This document shows positions 10,705-21,333 of a stretch of 29,552 bases of DNA, one piece after another. A program made the position numbers and the translations under genes. How positions within the stretch are numbered: position 1 is the stretch's first letter; each line of letters opens with the position of its first letter. The notes below the pieces were generated by a model. That model saw nothing but the letters and a program-made list of their open reading frames with translations. It was not told the DNA's origin and did no database searches. This DNA comes from Phoronis australis (lineage: Eukaryota > Phoronida > Phoronidae): the NCBI GenBank assembly GCA_002633005.1, contig NMRA01000520.1, positions 193,559 through 223,110 of the forward strand, read 5' to 3'.

Positions 10705-11344
10705 TTGCAAAATTATCCGTCAGATTTCAGCCATTTTGAATTTAATCCATCGATTCAGCTGAATCCGACTTTAAAGCTTCGAGTTGTTATTCGAAATCAC
10801 GTGTTGAAACTTGAGCTGTAACTCGAATGTTGGGGTCATCGAGTGCGAATTTAGACTAGAAACTTCTGTATGTAAACCATAAATTATTTGAGCCAATGAG
10901 CAACATGTACAGAACTTAAAAACACTTATCTTGATTTAGCATTCAAAATGAGAAGCAAAATGGCCAAAATATTTTTGAATTAAATTTACAGCATAATAAA
11001 TTAGACCCCGGGATGTTTTGAAAACCATAACCTCACTTTTTAAAGAAAAAATCCAGACCAATTTCAGCTGGCATTAGGTAGCAATGGGGATAAAGAATCT
11101 AAATAAATGCAGCCAACATACAATGTTGGGAAAAGGATACCGACCCATTTCAGTTGGCCTTATCTATTTAAAAGTTTGAACAACTAAACACTACCCCATC
11201 ACCACATCAGTTTTTAAAAATCACGGACTAGAACCATATGCCATTTTTTATATAGCTGTCATGAATTCACGGGCCGTTGCAAAATTTAGCTTGGTCACCT
11301 TCTGACTCACACTACCAGTGTTGAGTGATGCAGTGATAAATATG

Positions 11345-11375
11345 ATCAGGAAGAGATAACCAGGAAGGGACAACT
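11345..11375 (+). repeat. Left arm of a perfect 31-bp inverted repeat pair
   Basis: Starts ATCAGGAAGAGATAACC and is identical, reverse-complemented, to 16564-16594 over all 31 bases. Weaker similarity continues inward: an AAAGCTT...TATAAAA...CACTTTG pattern occurs about 115-150 bp inside both arms. This suggests divergent terminal repeats of a 5.2-kb element or two inverted copies of a dispersed repeat. No clear target duplication is visible. Confidence 0.75.
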
Positions 11376-11653
11376 GTTTTAGCGCATTTTAACGTGTTTT
11401 CAAAACTGATTTCAAATGTAGATGTTAAAGTCGTCTGGATTCCAAGCATTGTGTTTGAAAGCTTATTTCTTAAGCTATAAAATGACACCACTTTGGTCCC
11501 CAAAGACTGCATATTAATGGCACTAGGATGCTTTGAACACGACATCATTTACCCTTCCAAAAGATGCCTCTTCCCAGGCATGTACTCGGGCATGATCCTC
11601 TTTTTCGAATCAACAGGTGTCACTAATATATGCAAATGAGGCTCGCATCTCCT

Positions 11654-11670
11654 ACGTCATATGACGTCAT
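11654..11670. promoter_or_regulatory. Nested CRE palindromes
   Basis: ACGTCATATGACGT is a perfect 14-bp palindrome (11654-11667) overlapping a full CRE, ATGACGTCAT (11661-11670). An octamer ATGCAAAT lies about 30 bp upstream (near 11628). No adjacent gene start is visible, so a regulatory role is unproven; it may be part of a repeat. Confidence 0.3.
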
Positions 11671-11974
11671 ACGACGCGAGTTTCCAATTTGAACCCTCGG
11701 TTGCCTATAGTGAATGACTTGAAACGCAGTTCTACCTGATTGGGCAGATCTAAGAAAATTAAGAACTCACACAAGTCAATGTTCAAAGAACATTGAATGG
11801 TTTCACATGAAAATACATTTAGTTGTATTTGGATACGCTTGCATGTGTGTAAGCGTGGACTTTGTCATTTTGCTTAAATACAGATTTAGAAGCAGGTGTT
11901 AGTCAAGAAATTAACTGCTCCCGCCACGGTGGCCGGTGCCGTGGCGTCCGAGTCTCCGAGAAGTCTGATCCGTG

Positions 11975-12133
11975 CATGCGCAATTCGACGAACTAATGCT
12001 AGTCGCTGGTCAGCTCCGCTATGATTCATGCGAAATTCGACGAACTAATGCTAGTCGCTGGTCAGCTCCGCTATGATTCATGCGAAATTCGACGAACTAA
12101 TGCTAGTCGCTGGTCAGCTCCGCTATGATTCAT
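11975..12133 (+). repeat. Tandem array, three copies of a 52-bp unit
   Basis: The word AATTCGACGAACTAATG recurs at 11982, 12034 and 12086, exactly 52 bp apart, and the units are nearly identical (a CGCAA/CGAAA difference in the first). The near identity indicates recent duplication. Just upstream, CGCCACGG and CCGTGGCG form a short inverted repeat (about 11923-11947). Confidence 0.9.
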
Positions 12134-12230
12134 TTGAGTCGACGTGCGGCTTAACTCGAACATATACACGTGTTCTCGCTCCAAGGTCGTTTTGTTTGAC
12201 CCAGTTTCGGGAAAAGTTCATTTTAATACC

Positions 12231-12385
12231 GTAGGCGGAGATAGGGGGGCCCAGGGTGCCCCCCCCCCNCCCTCCCGACCTCCCCCCCAGTCTGTGCTAT
12301 ACGCATCTACATTTGTGGTTTGCGCAAAAGCTTACAGCCGGACAAAATGTTGGGCCCCCCTTGTGATATCCTAGATCCGCCACTG
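12231..12385 (+). mobile_element. hAT-like MITE with 8-bp target duplication
   Basis: The right end reverse-complemented reads CAGTGGCGGATCTAGG, and the left end reads GTAGGCGGAGATAGGGGGG, a degraded match. Both lead into GGGGGGCCC. The flanks TTAATACC (12223-12230) and TTAATACG (12386-12393) agree at 7 of 8 bases, the duplication length of hAT elements. The interior is C-rich and contains one N. An open frame reading through it is not protein-like. Confidence 0.65.
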
Positions 12386-12761
12386 TTAATACGGTCATTT
12401 CCGGAAGACTTTTTTTGAAAGATATGATACCAAAATCCTTGGCCTATAGAGCTGTATCAAAATTCCTTGTTGAAACACGGCCACTGGTCCAGCTTCTGCC
12501 GGGCGTCTGGGGAATATGCTATGAACGCGTGTCCCAAAAATGCACACACTTCAACCCCTGCAGTTCAAGTTCTTTTCCCGTCAATCACTGTGCGCGGATT
12601 CTACGCGGGCAGCCTACTGCATGACTACACCTTATTTCTAAAGGCGAAGGCAACCTTTTTTCATGTGACTTTTAGCAAAAAAAAGGTTCGTTGATTATCC
12701 CAGACATATTTTTCACTTAATTGCAGCTTTCCGTAATTTGATTAATTTCTCGTCCTCTACT

Positions 12762-12774
12762 CCGGAAGTGACGT
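12762..12774 (+). promoter_or_regulatory. ETS/CRE composite motif in left THAP-element repeat
   Basis: CCGGAAGTGACGT combines an ETS core (CCGGAAGT) with a CRE-like half site (TGACGT), a known promoter composite. It lies 134 bp before the THAP ATG. The same site, inverted, is in the right repeat (13840-13851) and in copy 2 (22048-22060), so it is a built-in part of the repeat. A promoter role is inference. Confidence 0.4.
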
Positions 12775-12907
12775 TTTGGGAGGCAGGAGTTTCGCGGCAA
12801 TTTCTTTTCATTATAGCCTGACTGTGAGAGCTGTAGAGTCAGTCATTGTTCTACCTCGGTTGTGATAAGTTCGGTCGTCGTTTGCTTTTGTTTACAAGTC
12901 AGTTAAC

Positions 12908-13216
12908 ATGCCACGCTGTTGCTGCGTTCCGGGATGTTCTCATTATCGTCTCACACACGCTTTGGATACCCGCTTTCCGAAGGATGACACACTTCGCGTA
13001 CTTGGCTAGCTCGTTCATGTGAAGAACGCAGCGCTACCCGTCCACGCAACGTACAAAGCAGTGGAGGGTTACCGAGTGTGTGGCAAGCATGTTCTGCAGT
13101 CAGATTATGACAGAGATATGTAAGCTGAATTGATGAAGGTCCCTGTGAAACAACGCCTGAAGAAGGGTACCATACAGTCGCTGTTGACTCCCACCAGTGC
13201 CCCGTCGCCAACCCCG
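12908..13216 (+). pseudogene. Broken THAP zinc-finger of transposase
   Basis: The ATG at 12908 starts MPRCCCVPGCSHYRL, then FPKDDTLRVLG, then after an in-frame TAG (13007-13009) LVHVKNAALP and YRVCGKHVLQSDY. This is the C2CH THAP pattern: C-x2-4-C near the start, FPKD, and CxKH...DY. The TAG replaces what is normally a conserved Trp codon, and a second stop follows at about 13121. The THAP domain binds the transposon ends in related elements. The start codon lies inside the left inverted repeat. Open frames on the opposite strand here are shadows. Confidence 0.75.
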
Positions 13217-13369
13217 AGAAGTGCGTTTTTGAAGTGAGAAGCCTCTCGAGCTGTGGCCACTATATACAGTGACTGAAGGCACTTCATCTACTGTCACCCG
13301 TGCCTCCGAGCGTACCCCATTGCGTGCAATTCCGGAAACTAGTTGTGATTCGCCCTGTGTTGTTGTCCC

Positions 13370-13715
13370 TAGCTCCGGCAGAGCCTGTAAGCAGCCCAGC
13401 CGCGATGTTGAGTAGTGTGAGTGAATACAGGCCCAGTTCGACACCCAGTGTAGAGGACTGTTCGTCATCCAATAAACAGGTCGGTGAGCCTAAGTTTGAT
13501 AAGTTTATTGTGGACTTGTATTGGAGCTATTTGGAAGGTGCCAGGTGTGTGACGAGGGAGTCACACGGCGGGATGTAAGCAGTTTGGGTGCTCAGATCAC
13601 CCTCCAGTGGGAGTGTGTCGCGAGACACTCGGGGAAGTGGGACAGTTATTCCTCTGTACGTGAGACGATAATGAGTACACCCCAGTATGCAGCAACAGCG
13701 TGGCATGTTGACTGA
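13370..13715 (+). pseudogene. Transposase middle fragment with Cys/His cluster
   Basis: Two overlapping frames hold one decayed sequence: SSPAAMLSSVSEYRPSS in one frame, then after a shift CQVCDEGVTRRDVSS, WECVARHSGKWDSYSSV in another. The C-x2-C ... C-x3-H-x3-W arrangement resembles the zinc-ribbon-like segment ahead of the catalytic core in THAP transposases. Copy 2 holds the same stretch in reverse orientation (22292-22540), which confirms it as part of the element. It ends where the right inverted repeat begins. Confidence 0.6.
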
Positions 13716-14465
13716 CTCGTAAGCAAAAGCACACGACGACCGAACCTATCACAACCAAGGTAAAACAACGACTGACTCAACTGCTCTCACAGTCAGACTA
13801 CATGAAAAGAAATTGGCGCGAAATTCTTGCCTCCCAAAGCGTCACTTCCGGAGTAGACGACGAGTAATTAATTAAATTACGAAAAGCAGTAAATCAGTGA
13901 AACATATGTCTGGGATAATCAACGAACCTTATTTTTGCTAAAAATGACAGGAAAAAGGTTGCCTTCGCCTTTAACGTGGGTGCGTCACTGAGTCACGGCG
14001 TGTCCAGCCTTTGCAGTATGTACGGGAATGTCAAGCAAACGATTCGGTTTAGAAGAACCTAAATTCATTGCACAATGCTACTGGGAACTACAAGCATCAA
14101 GGAAATGCAAAGACAATCTTTACAAATTGATGAGCAATGACTTGAACTTCTTTTTCGATCAGATCTACGGTTTGTAAATTTTTGAATTTCTTTAGTCTAG
14201 TTTTTAATTCAATGCATTCATGAATATCACTGTTATGGTTTAGTGTCCTTGTTTGCGATATGGTGGTCTGATGACGGATCGAATTTTTGCAAGTCAGCCT
14301 TCAGCCTTCAACTAAGTTCAGTGACGCATCGCCATTTCTTACATGACAGCTTCTGTGCTGTGCACGAGTGTTTTGTGTTTTTGATGAATTTGGAATCTCA
14401 ACTTCCCTCGTGAGTAGTTGGCAGTGTCATGTCGGAGGTGTATAGAGGGCGCAGCACTGAAAAAA

Positions 14466-14511
14466 GTGGGGGCTAAAGCCCCCTCAGCCCCCCTNTGCAC
14501 CGCCTATGGAA
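14466..14511. mobile_element. Tiny GC-rich hairpin insertion between direct repeats
   Basis: A 46-bp block containing the hairpin GGGGGCTAAAGCCCCC and ending GCACCGCCTATGGA sits between direct repeats CACTGAAAAA (14455 and 14512). It looks like an internally deleted MITE related in base composition to the one at 12231. One N is present in the C run. Confidence 0.4.
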
Positions 14512-14637
14512 CACTGAAAAACTTGGACTGAATTAATACGCTCCGCAAAATTTTTGTTTTACAAATTTTCTCGAATTTTCGAAATACATGCATGAATGAT
14601 TACAGTAAGTGCACATTTTCAAGAGCGCTTAGACGAC

Positions 14638-14954
14638 CTATGCTGCAAAAACGGAGACCCTAACAACAATTGTCCTGGTCAGGGCCCTCAAGTGGTAAAC
14701 CATACACTGATACCGAGTTGTCAAAGTTATCTTGAGTTTTCTCTCTGATCAGTATTCGAAGTCTTTCCTTTTTGTCTTTCCCCAGCCGCACACCTTTGTC
14801 GGTTGCCATGGTTTAACACTGAGGCATGCAATTTTTTTGGGGTGGCACTCGCCCTTCCCCCGCTTACTAAGGTCCTGATGCAAGGAGTCCATCTTTGGTC
14901 CAAGGTCAATGTTGTGTTTCAACACGCACTCGTTGTATAGCTTGAGCATTAAAT
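14638..14954 (-). pseudogene. Possible decayed coding stretch, unknown
   Basis: On the minus strand about 104 codons stay open apart from one in-frame TGA (near 14750). The sequence includes HNIDLGPKMDSLHQDL and VKPWQPTKVCGWGKTKRKD, then resumes after the stop. Composition is protein-like (Cys, Trp, Lys clusters) but no family is recognised. It lies between the THAP element and the 15195 coding relic, inside the 31-bp inverted repeats. Chance is not excluded. Confidence 0.2.
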
Positions 14955-15194
14955 CAAAAGTTTAAGAAATACAAGAGCAGTTTTACGCATTTAATTGTTC
15001 ATGTAAAAGGGTTTATGGATTCGTACTGAATTTGTTGCTGCAACTTGTCTCAGGGGCCTGTACCCGGCACGTGACCACAAATGTGGACACTAATTCGGCT
15101 ATTGCGCAAGTCGACTGTAGCAAGGTGGCCAGTAATGTAAGGCAGCACCAGGCCAGTGGGCGTGTGTGACAACTCGGATTTCTAGTCTCTTATT

Positions 15195-15930
15195 ATGAAA
15201 ACCATTGAAGGCAATTATCAGCACCTGCAAACAAGAATTTTGAAGTATGAAGAATTTCAGCAGGAGTTTGCTGTAGACTTAGTGGCGAAGCTGCCGACAT
15301 TCCAGCCACGGTTACTGCCGGTCCTTCGAAGCAATTATAGCACATATATACGATTTTTTAAGAATGGCAAGGGTACGTTTTGTGTTGACGGAAATGCCCA
15401 TGGCGTCGAGGAATCTGAGGCATTTAATGATGAACAACTGTTGTGGCTTAATTTGGAGAAACACTTAGCAAAACTAACTTCCAGATATGCATACTGTGGC
15501 GGAATTAAGAAATACATGTACGATTATGGCAGTGCTAAATGTAGCAGAGTCACAAAGTGTGCTAAAATGGTAGAAATTTAGGCATAACATTTCTGTAGCA
15601 GATAAAAGGTTGATTGGCGCAGGAGAAGGCCGATGTCTTCAATGCTCAGAAAAATTTCGGCAGGCAAGAGACTTGCCAAGAAAATGGCCCAGTTGAGTCC
15701 GGGCATTCTAAAGGAAAGAACTGCAACCAATTCCAGTTATTCGGTGCAACTTCTCTCACCCGACTGCGTTGTTTCACGATACCGCAACCTCAAACAACGT
15801 CAAAGAAACGAAACGCGGAGGGTGAGATATTACAGAGTATTAATATTTATTCTTGGATACAGGTGTCCACCTCAAAATGAATTTCCCACGGTCATTCTTT
15901 ATGCCGATAGCAATGTTTTCGTCAACTGAA
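15195..15930 (+). pseudogene. Decayed coding region of unknown family inside the 5.2-kb inverted-repeat interval
   Basis: An open frame 15195-15581 encodes 128 residues with a protein-like start (QTRILKYEEFQQEFAVDLV, then LPVLRSNYSTYIRFFKNGKG). It ends at TAG, after which protein-like sequence shifts frame: GRCLQCSEKFRQARDLPRK (about 15625-15685, a C-x2-C finger-like stretch), then TATNSSYSVQLLSPDC and VVSRYRNLKQRQRNETRR in the frame of 15633-15929. The basic LSP...RYRNL..RQR stretch resembles segments of metazoan transposon proteins, but I cannot name the family. It is most likely a frameshifted gene carried by the surrounding element. Confidence 0.4.
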
Positions 15931-16563
15931 GAAGAACAGGAACCATAGACATCCCGCGCGCTCCGTCTACGGTTCTGACACTTCAAACTTTTGTCAACAC
16001 GATAGGTAGCCGCAGAAAATTCGATGTTGACCTCATTCTAATCTTCTCTGCAACCAACAGTCTGGGGACGAAAACAATTCAATCCGCTCCTCGAAGTAGG
16101 GCTTGCTTAGCTGGAATTCAGAACTACGGTCATGAGAGTGTTTTCAACTCCTGATTGCGAAGCGATCGAGTTAGCTGTGGTATCTTCATCAGCGCGTGCT
16201 CTCAGAGGGAGGTCACCGCTTTATCCACTCAAGCGCTTGACAACAACTAAACTGACGAGTCTCAGAACTCCCACATGCAAGTTTGATATGCAAATGAGGG
16301 AGTACTTGACTACTGCGCCATCTATACATCGACGGAAAAGCTTAAATACCCGTGATTGCGTGTGGGAAATTGCGGTTGCGTGCGCTGAAGTCGATATTTT
16401 CAAAGTACAATTACACCACTGTTTAAGGTTACAAAGTGAGTTTTTTTATATCCTTCTATAGAAAAAGCTTTAATCTCTCTGATAAAATCATCTGTTTCCT
16501 TTTAAACGAAACTTAGGTCCTGAAATTAGTCCGGGGAAGTTGGCCAAAAACGGCGGTTTAGCT

Positions 16564-16594
16564 AGTTGTCCCTTCCTGGTTATCTCTTCCTGAT
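16564..16594 (-). repeat. Right arm of the perfect 31-bp inverted repeat pair
   Basis: Exact reverse complement of 11345-11375, oriented inward as a terminal inverted repeat would be. Between the arms lie a tandem array, a hAT-like MITE, the THAP element and decayed coding sequence. Confidence 0.75.
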
Positions 16595-17066
16595 GTGCTT
16601 CATTCTGATATTATAGCAATTGGCCACTAACAACTCAATCAAGTCAAAATAGTGATTTTCATTTCTGCACTGCGTTTTATTAGCATTGGTTTCGAGTGCA
16701 ATAGATCACTGTTGCCACATTTTCCTTCACGCTAATAATGTTATCTTGAAAATCACATCAAAAAAAATTTGACTATGTTATATTTCTTTTCTGGTAAATT
16801 GCAATCAAAAGCTTAAGGCCTCGTGGCGCGACTATGGGCAGATCAAAATAAACTCAAAATTATATCCTACAGGGTCTTTACGTTCAAAAAACATATGCTT
16901 TTATATAGTTAGATTATATACATGTAGTTACATGTATGTCACTATTCAACTCGGTGCACAGAGAAGTAGTTGTTTATTACTGAATAGTGTCGTAAGCGCC
17001 CCCTTTCACACGTATGCCACCTGGTGACTGGTTGTTCATTGACCATCCCATGCAATTTTGAAACAG
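16595..17066. other. No gene; one hairpin
   Basis: CACTATTCA (16940-16948) and TGAATAGTG (16981-16989) form a 9-bp stem around a 32-nt loop, next to two TACATGTA octamers (16919 and 16929). Nothing else was recognised. Confidence 0.5.
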
Positions 17067-17199
17067 GCACCTGTGATAATTTGCCAAATTAGCAAGGTTA
17101 CATTAAGACCTGATGCCAGAAAACACAAAAAAATGTGGCAATCTATTGAACGCGAAACTGGACAATTATACATGCATACATCCGTATCTTCAAAGCATG
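17067..17199 (+). CDS. Weak exon candidate upstream of CLCA
   Basis: Flanked by acceptor TTTTGAAACAG and donor GTAAGG. It reads APVIICQISKVTLRPDARKH, then KKMWQSIERETGQLYMHTSV. No family is recognised, and no neighbouring exon in matching phase was found. It may be chance. Confidence 0.2.
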
Positions 17200-20100
17200 G
17201 TAAGGCACATTCCATCCCTGGCCAACAGAACAGGAGCGTTACCGATGTAAGCGTGCGTTGAGAATACGCGTATAAAATCAATGTATCTTAGAGGATCTTT
17301 GGAGATACTTTCAAGTGACCGGCTTTACTTAGTGGCTGCAAAATCGTCACTCAACGTCGGATTGAAACCAGATATCAGCAGCGAAGAACCCGTGACAATA
17401 CTTTAACTTTACAAGGGTGCATGCGTACCGGTAATTAATTTTTACTTGGATGGAAGCCCAATGGGGATTAGTTTTGCAAGTATCTGAGCAACCAGAATTG
17501 GAGAATTCGAGTATTTCAATTGTGATATAAAATTGAGTAATGTCAATAAAGACTTGACCGCGTAACTATATTTAGAAACGTTTAATTAAACGATCCCTAG
17601 ACGGGGCATTTACGGAATTTGTAGCGTAGAACGCATTGCTATAGAGGCTACGTGCTATTTTACAACGTTATCAGTCGTTAATAATTACCAGAAATATCAA
17701 CTGCTAAATCCTCAAACAAACAGAAACATTGGAATTAAAACTAGAGTTTATGTAATTCCATGAAAGGTCTTTAGAAAATTCGCCATCACATATGTATTTG
17801 TTACCAGATGCCTCAAGAAAAGAAATTATCGTTTTTGAATAGAGGGCTGCCCTGTTATCTCCGGTAGTGTTATCTCAAACCCTTTAATCTTTACGTCAAA
17901 ACGCGCACTCCAGATAACATCACTTGGGCGCAGATACCGTTTAATCGGACAGACTCGCTGAAAGCGGCTTCGGAAGTCCTCATAATCAGATCATTGGAAA
18001 AATCGACGGGAGTCTCCAGGTAAATTATCCTTTTATCCTTTTTTATTTTCGACAGTTGATTTCAGTAAACATGGTGTGTTTTGTTTTTCCATTATTTTTT
18101 ACAATTTGTCAGCTACAAATCTGCATAAACTTAAAGAAATGAGAATTTTTAGGATCCCGAAAGGCTTTTGACATAAACGATATATAAAAGCCAAACGACA
18201 TAATGTTTAAATCTCCTTGCGCTCTTGTTTTGGAAAAACTTCTTAACATTCATACTAAGACGAATTGGATGATACTTTAAAAAATTCTTAACCATGGCCT
18301 TAATATTTTAATAACAACAGAGTTTCATTAGAAGCTGTACAGTTTTTATCATTGAAAAACTAATTTTTGAAGTACTGTACTGGTGGCGGGCGAGAAAGTC
18401 ACCTAGAAAACTTGTCACACAGGTGCAAATTTTAAGTTTTGAAAGTTGAAATGTAATTATTGTAGGTAGATAAAGAATACCGTTGTTCAAATATTAGACA
18501 GGGTTTTCATGTTTAGAAAACTTTTTTGTTCAAGTATTTATTATCATTCTTAAAACAGTAAAAAACTAGCAAACAAATAAGTACATCCATTCATTCACGC
18601 ATGCGCCCCTCAGGAGAGACCATTCTCGTATACATGTTCATGTATATGTATCGTAGAAAGTAAACAACTTCTACATAGAGTTAACGTAAACAACGTAATT
18701 TTCCCATTTCGCCGAGAAGCTGACATATACAAAGTTTTTATATGCAATTATTATTTCAGCATTATAGTACTCATAAGTTTATGTAATACACCTGTGAAAG
18801 TAGGTATATTTTTTGTGATATCTCTTCTTGCAAATGTACAGTTTGGCTACTAGAAAACTTGGTCAACGGAAATAAATGACTTTTAAAAGGTGTGTGCAGT
18901 TTAAGTTCTCATATTTTTTAACCGTTTACAACTTATTTTTCATCGTTTTTCATTCATATTCATATGTGAAAGTACAAACACAAACACATCATCATTATTT
19001 CGAATCAATGTAAATGTCTACAGATACACTGCACAGGTTTCTCACCTGCGTTCAGGCGTTGCATTCATATCCAACGTAATACTTTCTTGGTACAAACAAT
19101 GAAATAAAACTATTAAAACACGTGTGTCCATCTGCCCCAAAACCTGTCCACTTGAGTGTTTTCAGTGTGAATAATATTTTTTGTGAATTGTACTATTTCT
19201 TGGGTGATTTCTTGTAGCTCTTCCTATTTGTATTCTCAATATATTGTTTGTATATATGGTACTTGAACAATACCAGTTTCGCTGATCGCTAGCTACCCAA
19301 TCCTGCGGCTGGTGTTTGTGCGTGTTTTGATATGTTCTGTGCATCGTAGCCGTACCTGTAGCCATCTCGGCACATTCCCTGAAATACGCTTTACAATAGT
19401 GGATGTTTTACTGCCGAAACATGTTCCTACATTTTAGGGAAGCTGCCTTTATTCAAACTTTACTTCCGTTCGTCAGTACAAGTGCGAGATATTTCAATAG
19501 AATTGTCAATATTACCTTCCGCTTGTCCTCATATTATTGTTTTCGTTGATCAAACATTTCATTCTGTCTATCTGTAAAGCATTACCTATCAAAACCAAAT
19601 TTAGTTTTCCGCGAAAGTGACTTCCACATGCGGATTTACCCGTTCATGCCTCCGATGCTTTGTTGCCGTTTCTACCTTACATCGTCGCATTTCAGCGAAG
19701 CAAAAACAAACTTAATAAAAGAATCCTGGGATTCGCTGTTCTAATTTGCCTAGGACTTCCAAAATCAATTTGAACTCTGCAGTCACAATTTTTCAGAATA
19801 TACGAAAATCATGCGAAAATTTCGTAATTTGGGGCCCAGTTACGAGTATGTTTTACTATCCGTATGTTATCCCAAAGTGTACAAGTACGTTAGACACATG
19901 CATGTATTACAGCAGACTGCATGTATCTTTGTTGATACTTTCAGTTGACTGTCTTTCGTTACTGGTGGCACCTCAGTGTCAACCAGTGTCAAGCAAAAGT
20001 GAAGGTTTCTCGTTAACATAGGAGACAACGATTATTACAGCACGTTTTACAATAACTTGAACAAACGTATGTATCAAACGGGGCCATTACTACCATAAAC

Positions 20101-21171
20101 TCGTTAAACAACACAGTTAGTGTTGATTTCGCTGTCACGTTTAAGTTAAATGCCCGTTGTCTCCCGATACATATCAGGGTACATATTCGCGGTACTAAAA
20201 TAAAAATCATATCATTTTGCTTATATAAGAACCTGTTCGTATGCCTGAAATTTTCGGTATAAACGTTCTCATTACAACAAAGAACGCCAGATTGTGTGCT
20301 TCCTAAATGTAGGATCCGCCAAACTTACACTCCATCCTTGCATGTACATTGGTGGAGTGAAAGTCGTGATCCTTGTTATGGAACTGGTCAAAGTGTACAT
20401 TAGAGAGTTTAATAAAAAACGTCAACTTACGAAGGTTTATCTCGTCCAAAGTGATTTATGATTAAGATAAAATTGTCTTTAGTCGTGTCTGCACCGACCA
20501 ACCTTCTCGCACAGAAACAAGTTGTTTGCTATTTTTGATAGGAAATGATACACACCAGGGTAAAATTAGAATGTTTGTCAAAATTGCAAATTAAACTTTA
20601 AAACTTGTTTCATCAGATGTTTGATCAATCACGGATCAGTTAGGTGCAGAGGACCAGGAGTTACCCCTTCTCCACCGCCACTGTTTGTATTAGTGCAATG
20701 GAGGAAGATATATTTGAAAGCAAGCAACACAGGTATCCCGCCAAATTCATAGGGGGAAATGCATTGGGTGCAAAATACTGCTTCGTGCAAAGCGTTTTGT
20801 GTCGAAAAAAATCACTCCCAACATCTGTCGAGTTGAGTATACCCATCATTTACGGCAAAAGGTAGAACGTTCTTTGCACGCACAGACCACTATTTTTGTT
20901 TTCGGGGTCCGGAAAGAAAACAAAGCAAATCAAATCCATAGTTTTCTTCGATGGTACGGCATGTATATTCAATGTTTGTGCGTTTCGCGCTTTAGGAAAC
21001 TGAGCGCATGCAGTATGTTTTCATTACTAGATGAGAAGTAGTAACATTTGCTACAATTTACCATTTTAATGTAGTGAAAAGTAAAATGTTTATGGTTTTG
21101 TATCTAGCAAAACTCTGCGTACCATTGAATTAGCTGTATTTTTCCCACCAGACTGCTGGCTTGTAAGCTCA
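17200..21171. other. Upstream region of CLCA, no gene recognised
   Basis: About 4 kb of AT-rich DNA. Short open frames (for example 19746-20021, 20644-20865 on +; 19162-19365 on -) lack domains and splice support. No TATA box at a sensible distance from the CLCA ATG stands out; the transcription start and any 5' non-coding exon cannot be placed by eye. Confidence 0.5.
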
Positions 21172-21333
21172 ATGGGTTTTACCTGGACTTTGACTGCTGT
21201 GCTGACGTTGACGTCGCTCGCTACTGCGCAGCCTAAGTCGCACATCGTCATAACAGACAACGGTTACGAAGACTTGGTTGCTGCCATACACCCCAGCGTG
21301 GAAGAAAATCCGAAAATCATCGACGAATTGAAA
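21172..21333 (+). CDS. CLCA exon 1: start codon, signal peptide, N-terminal strand
   Basis: Encodes residues 1-54. The ATG opens MGFTWTLTAVLTLTSLATAQ, a hydrophobic core ending in small residues, as expected for a cleaved signal peptide. The mature start (IVITDNGYEDLVAAI) matches the family's typical N-terminal NGYE..V.AI pattern. The ATG is followed by G at +4, with a weak T at -3. The donor is GTAAAT at 21334, phase 0. I chose this ATG because the next upstream codons give no better signal peptide. An open frame continues into the intron to 21489 but is not family-like after the donor. Confidence 0.9.

Larger units (their letters stand above)
12642..13970 (+). mobile_element. THAP-domain DNA transposon remnant, TTAA-type, long inverted repeats (copy 1)
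   Basis: Both ends begin AGGCGAAGGCAACC and remain inverted copies of each other for about 290 bp (12642-12935 against about 13680-13970). The flanks are CTAA (12638-12641) and TTAA (13971-13974), consistent with a TTAA target duplication carrying one mutation. The interior has a broken THAP domain followed by a later Cys/His piece, then jumps straight into the right repeat, so the catalytic part is gone. THAP plus TTAA suggests a Kolobok-like element; P-like elements also carry THAP but make 8-bp duplications. The superfamily call is inference. The element is non-autonomous and decayed. Confidence 0.8.

Noticed and set aside
13100-13472. Minus-strand open frames of up to 122 codons
   Set aside because: They lie opposite the THAP and transposase relic on the + strand, which has recognisable motifs. 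The minus frames have none.
16132-16461. 109-codon + strand open frame
   Set aside because: No domain or splice signals, and an overlapping minus frame of similar quality. Its end overlaps the inner part of the right terminal repeat.
19162-19365. 67-codon minus-strand frame
   Set aside because: Asn/Thr/His-rich, no motif, no splice support.
21118-21171. TATA box or 5' exon just before the CLCA ATG
   Set aside because: AT-rich words are frequent here and none sits at a convincing distance. The transcription start cannot be set from sequence alone.
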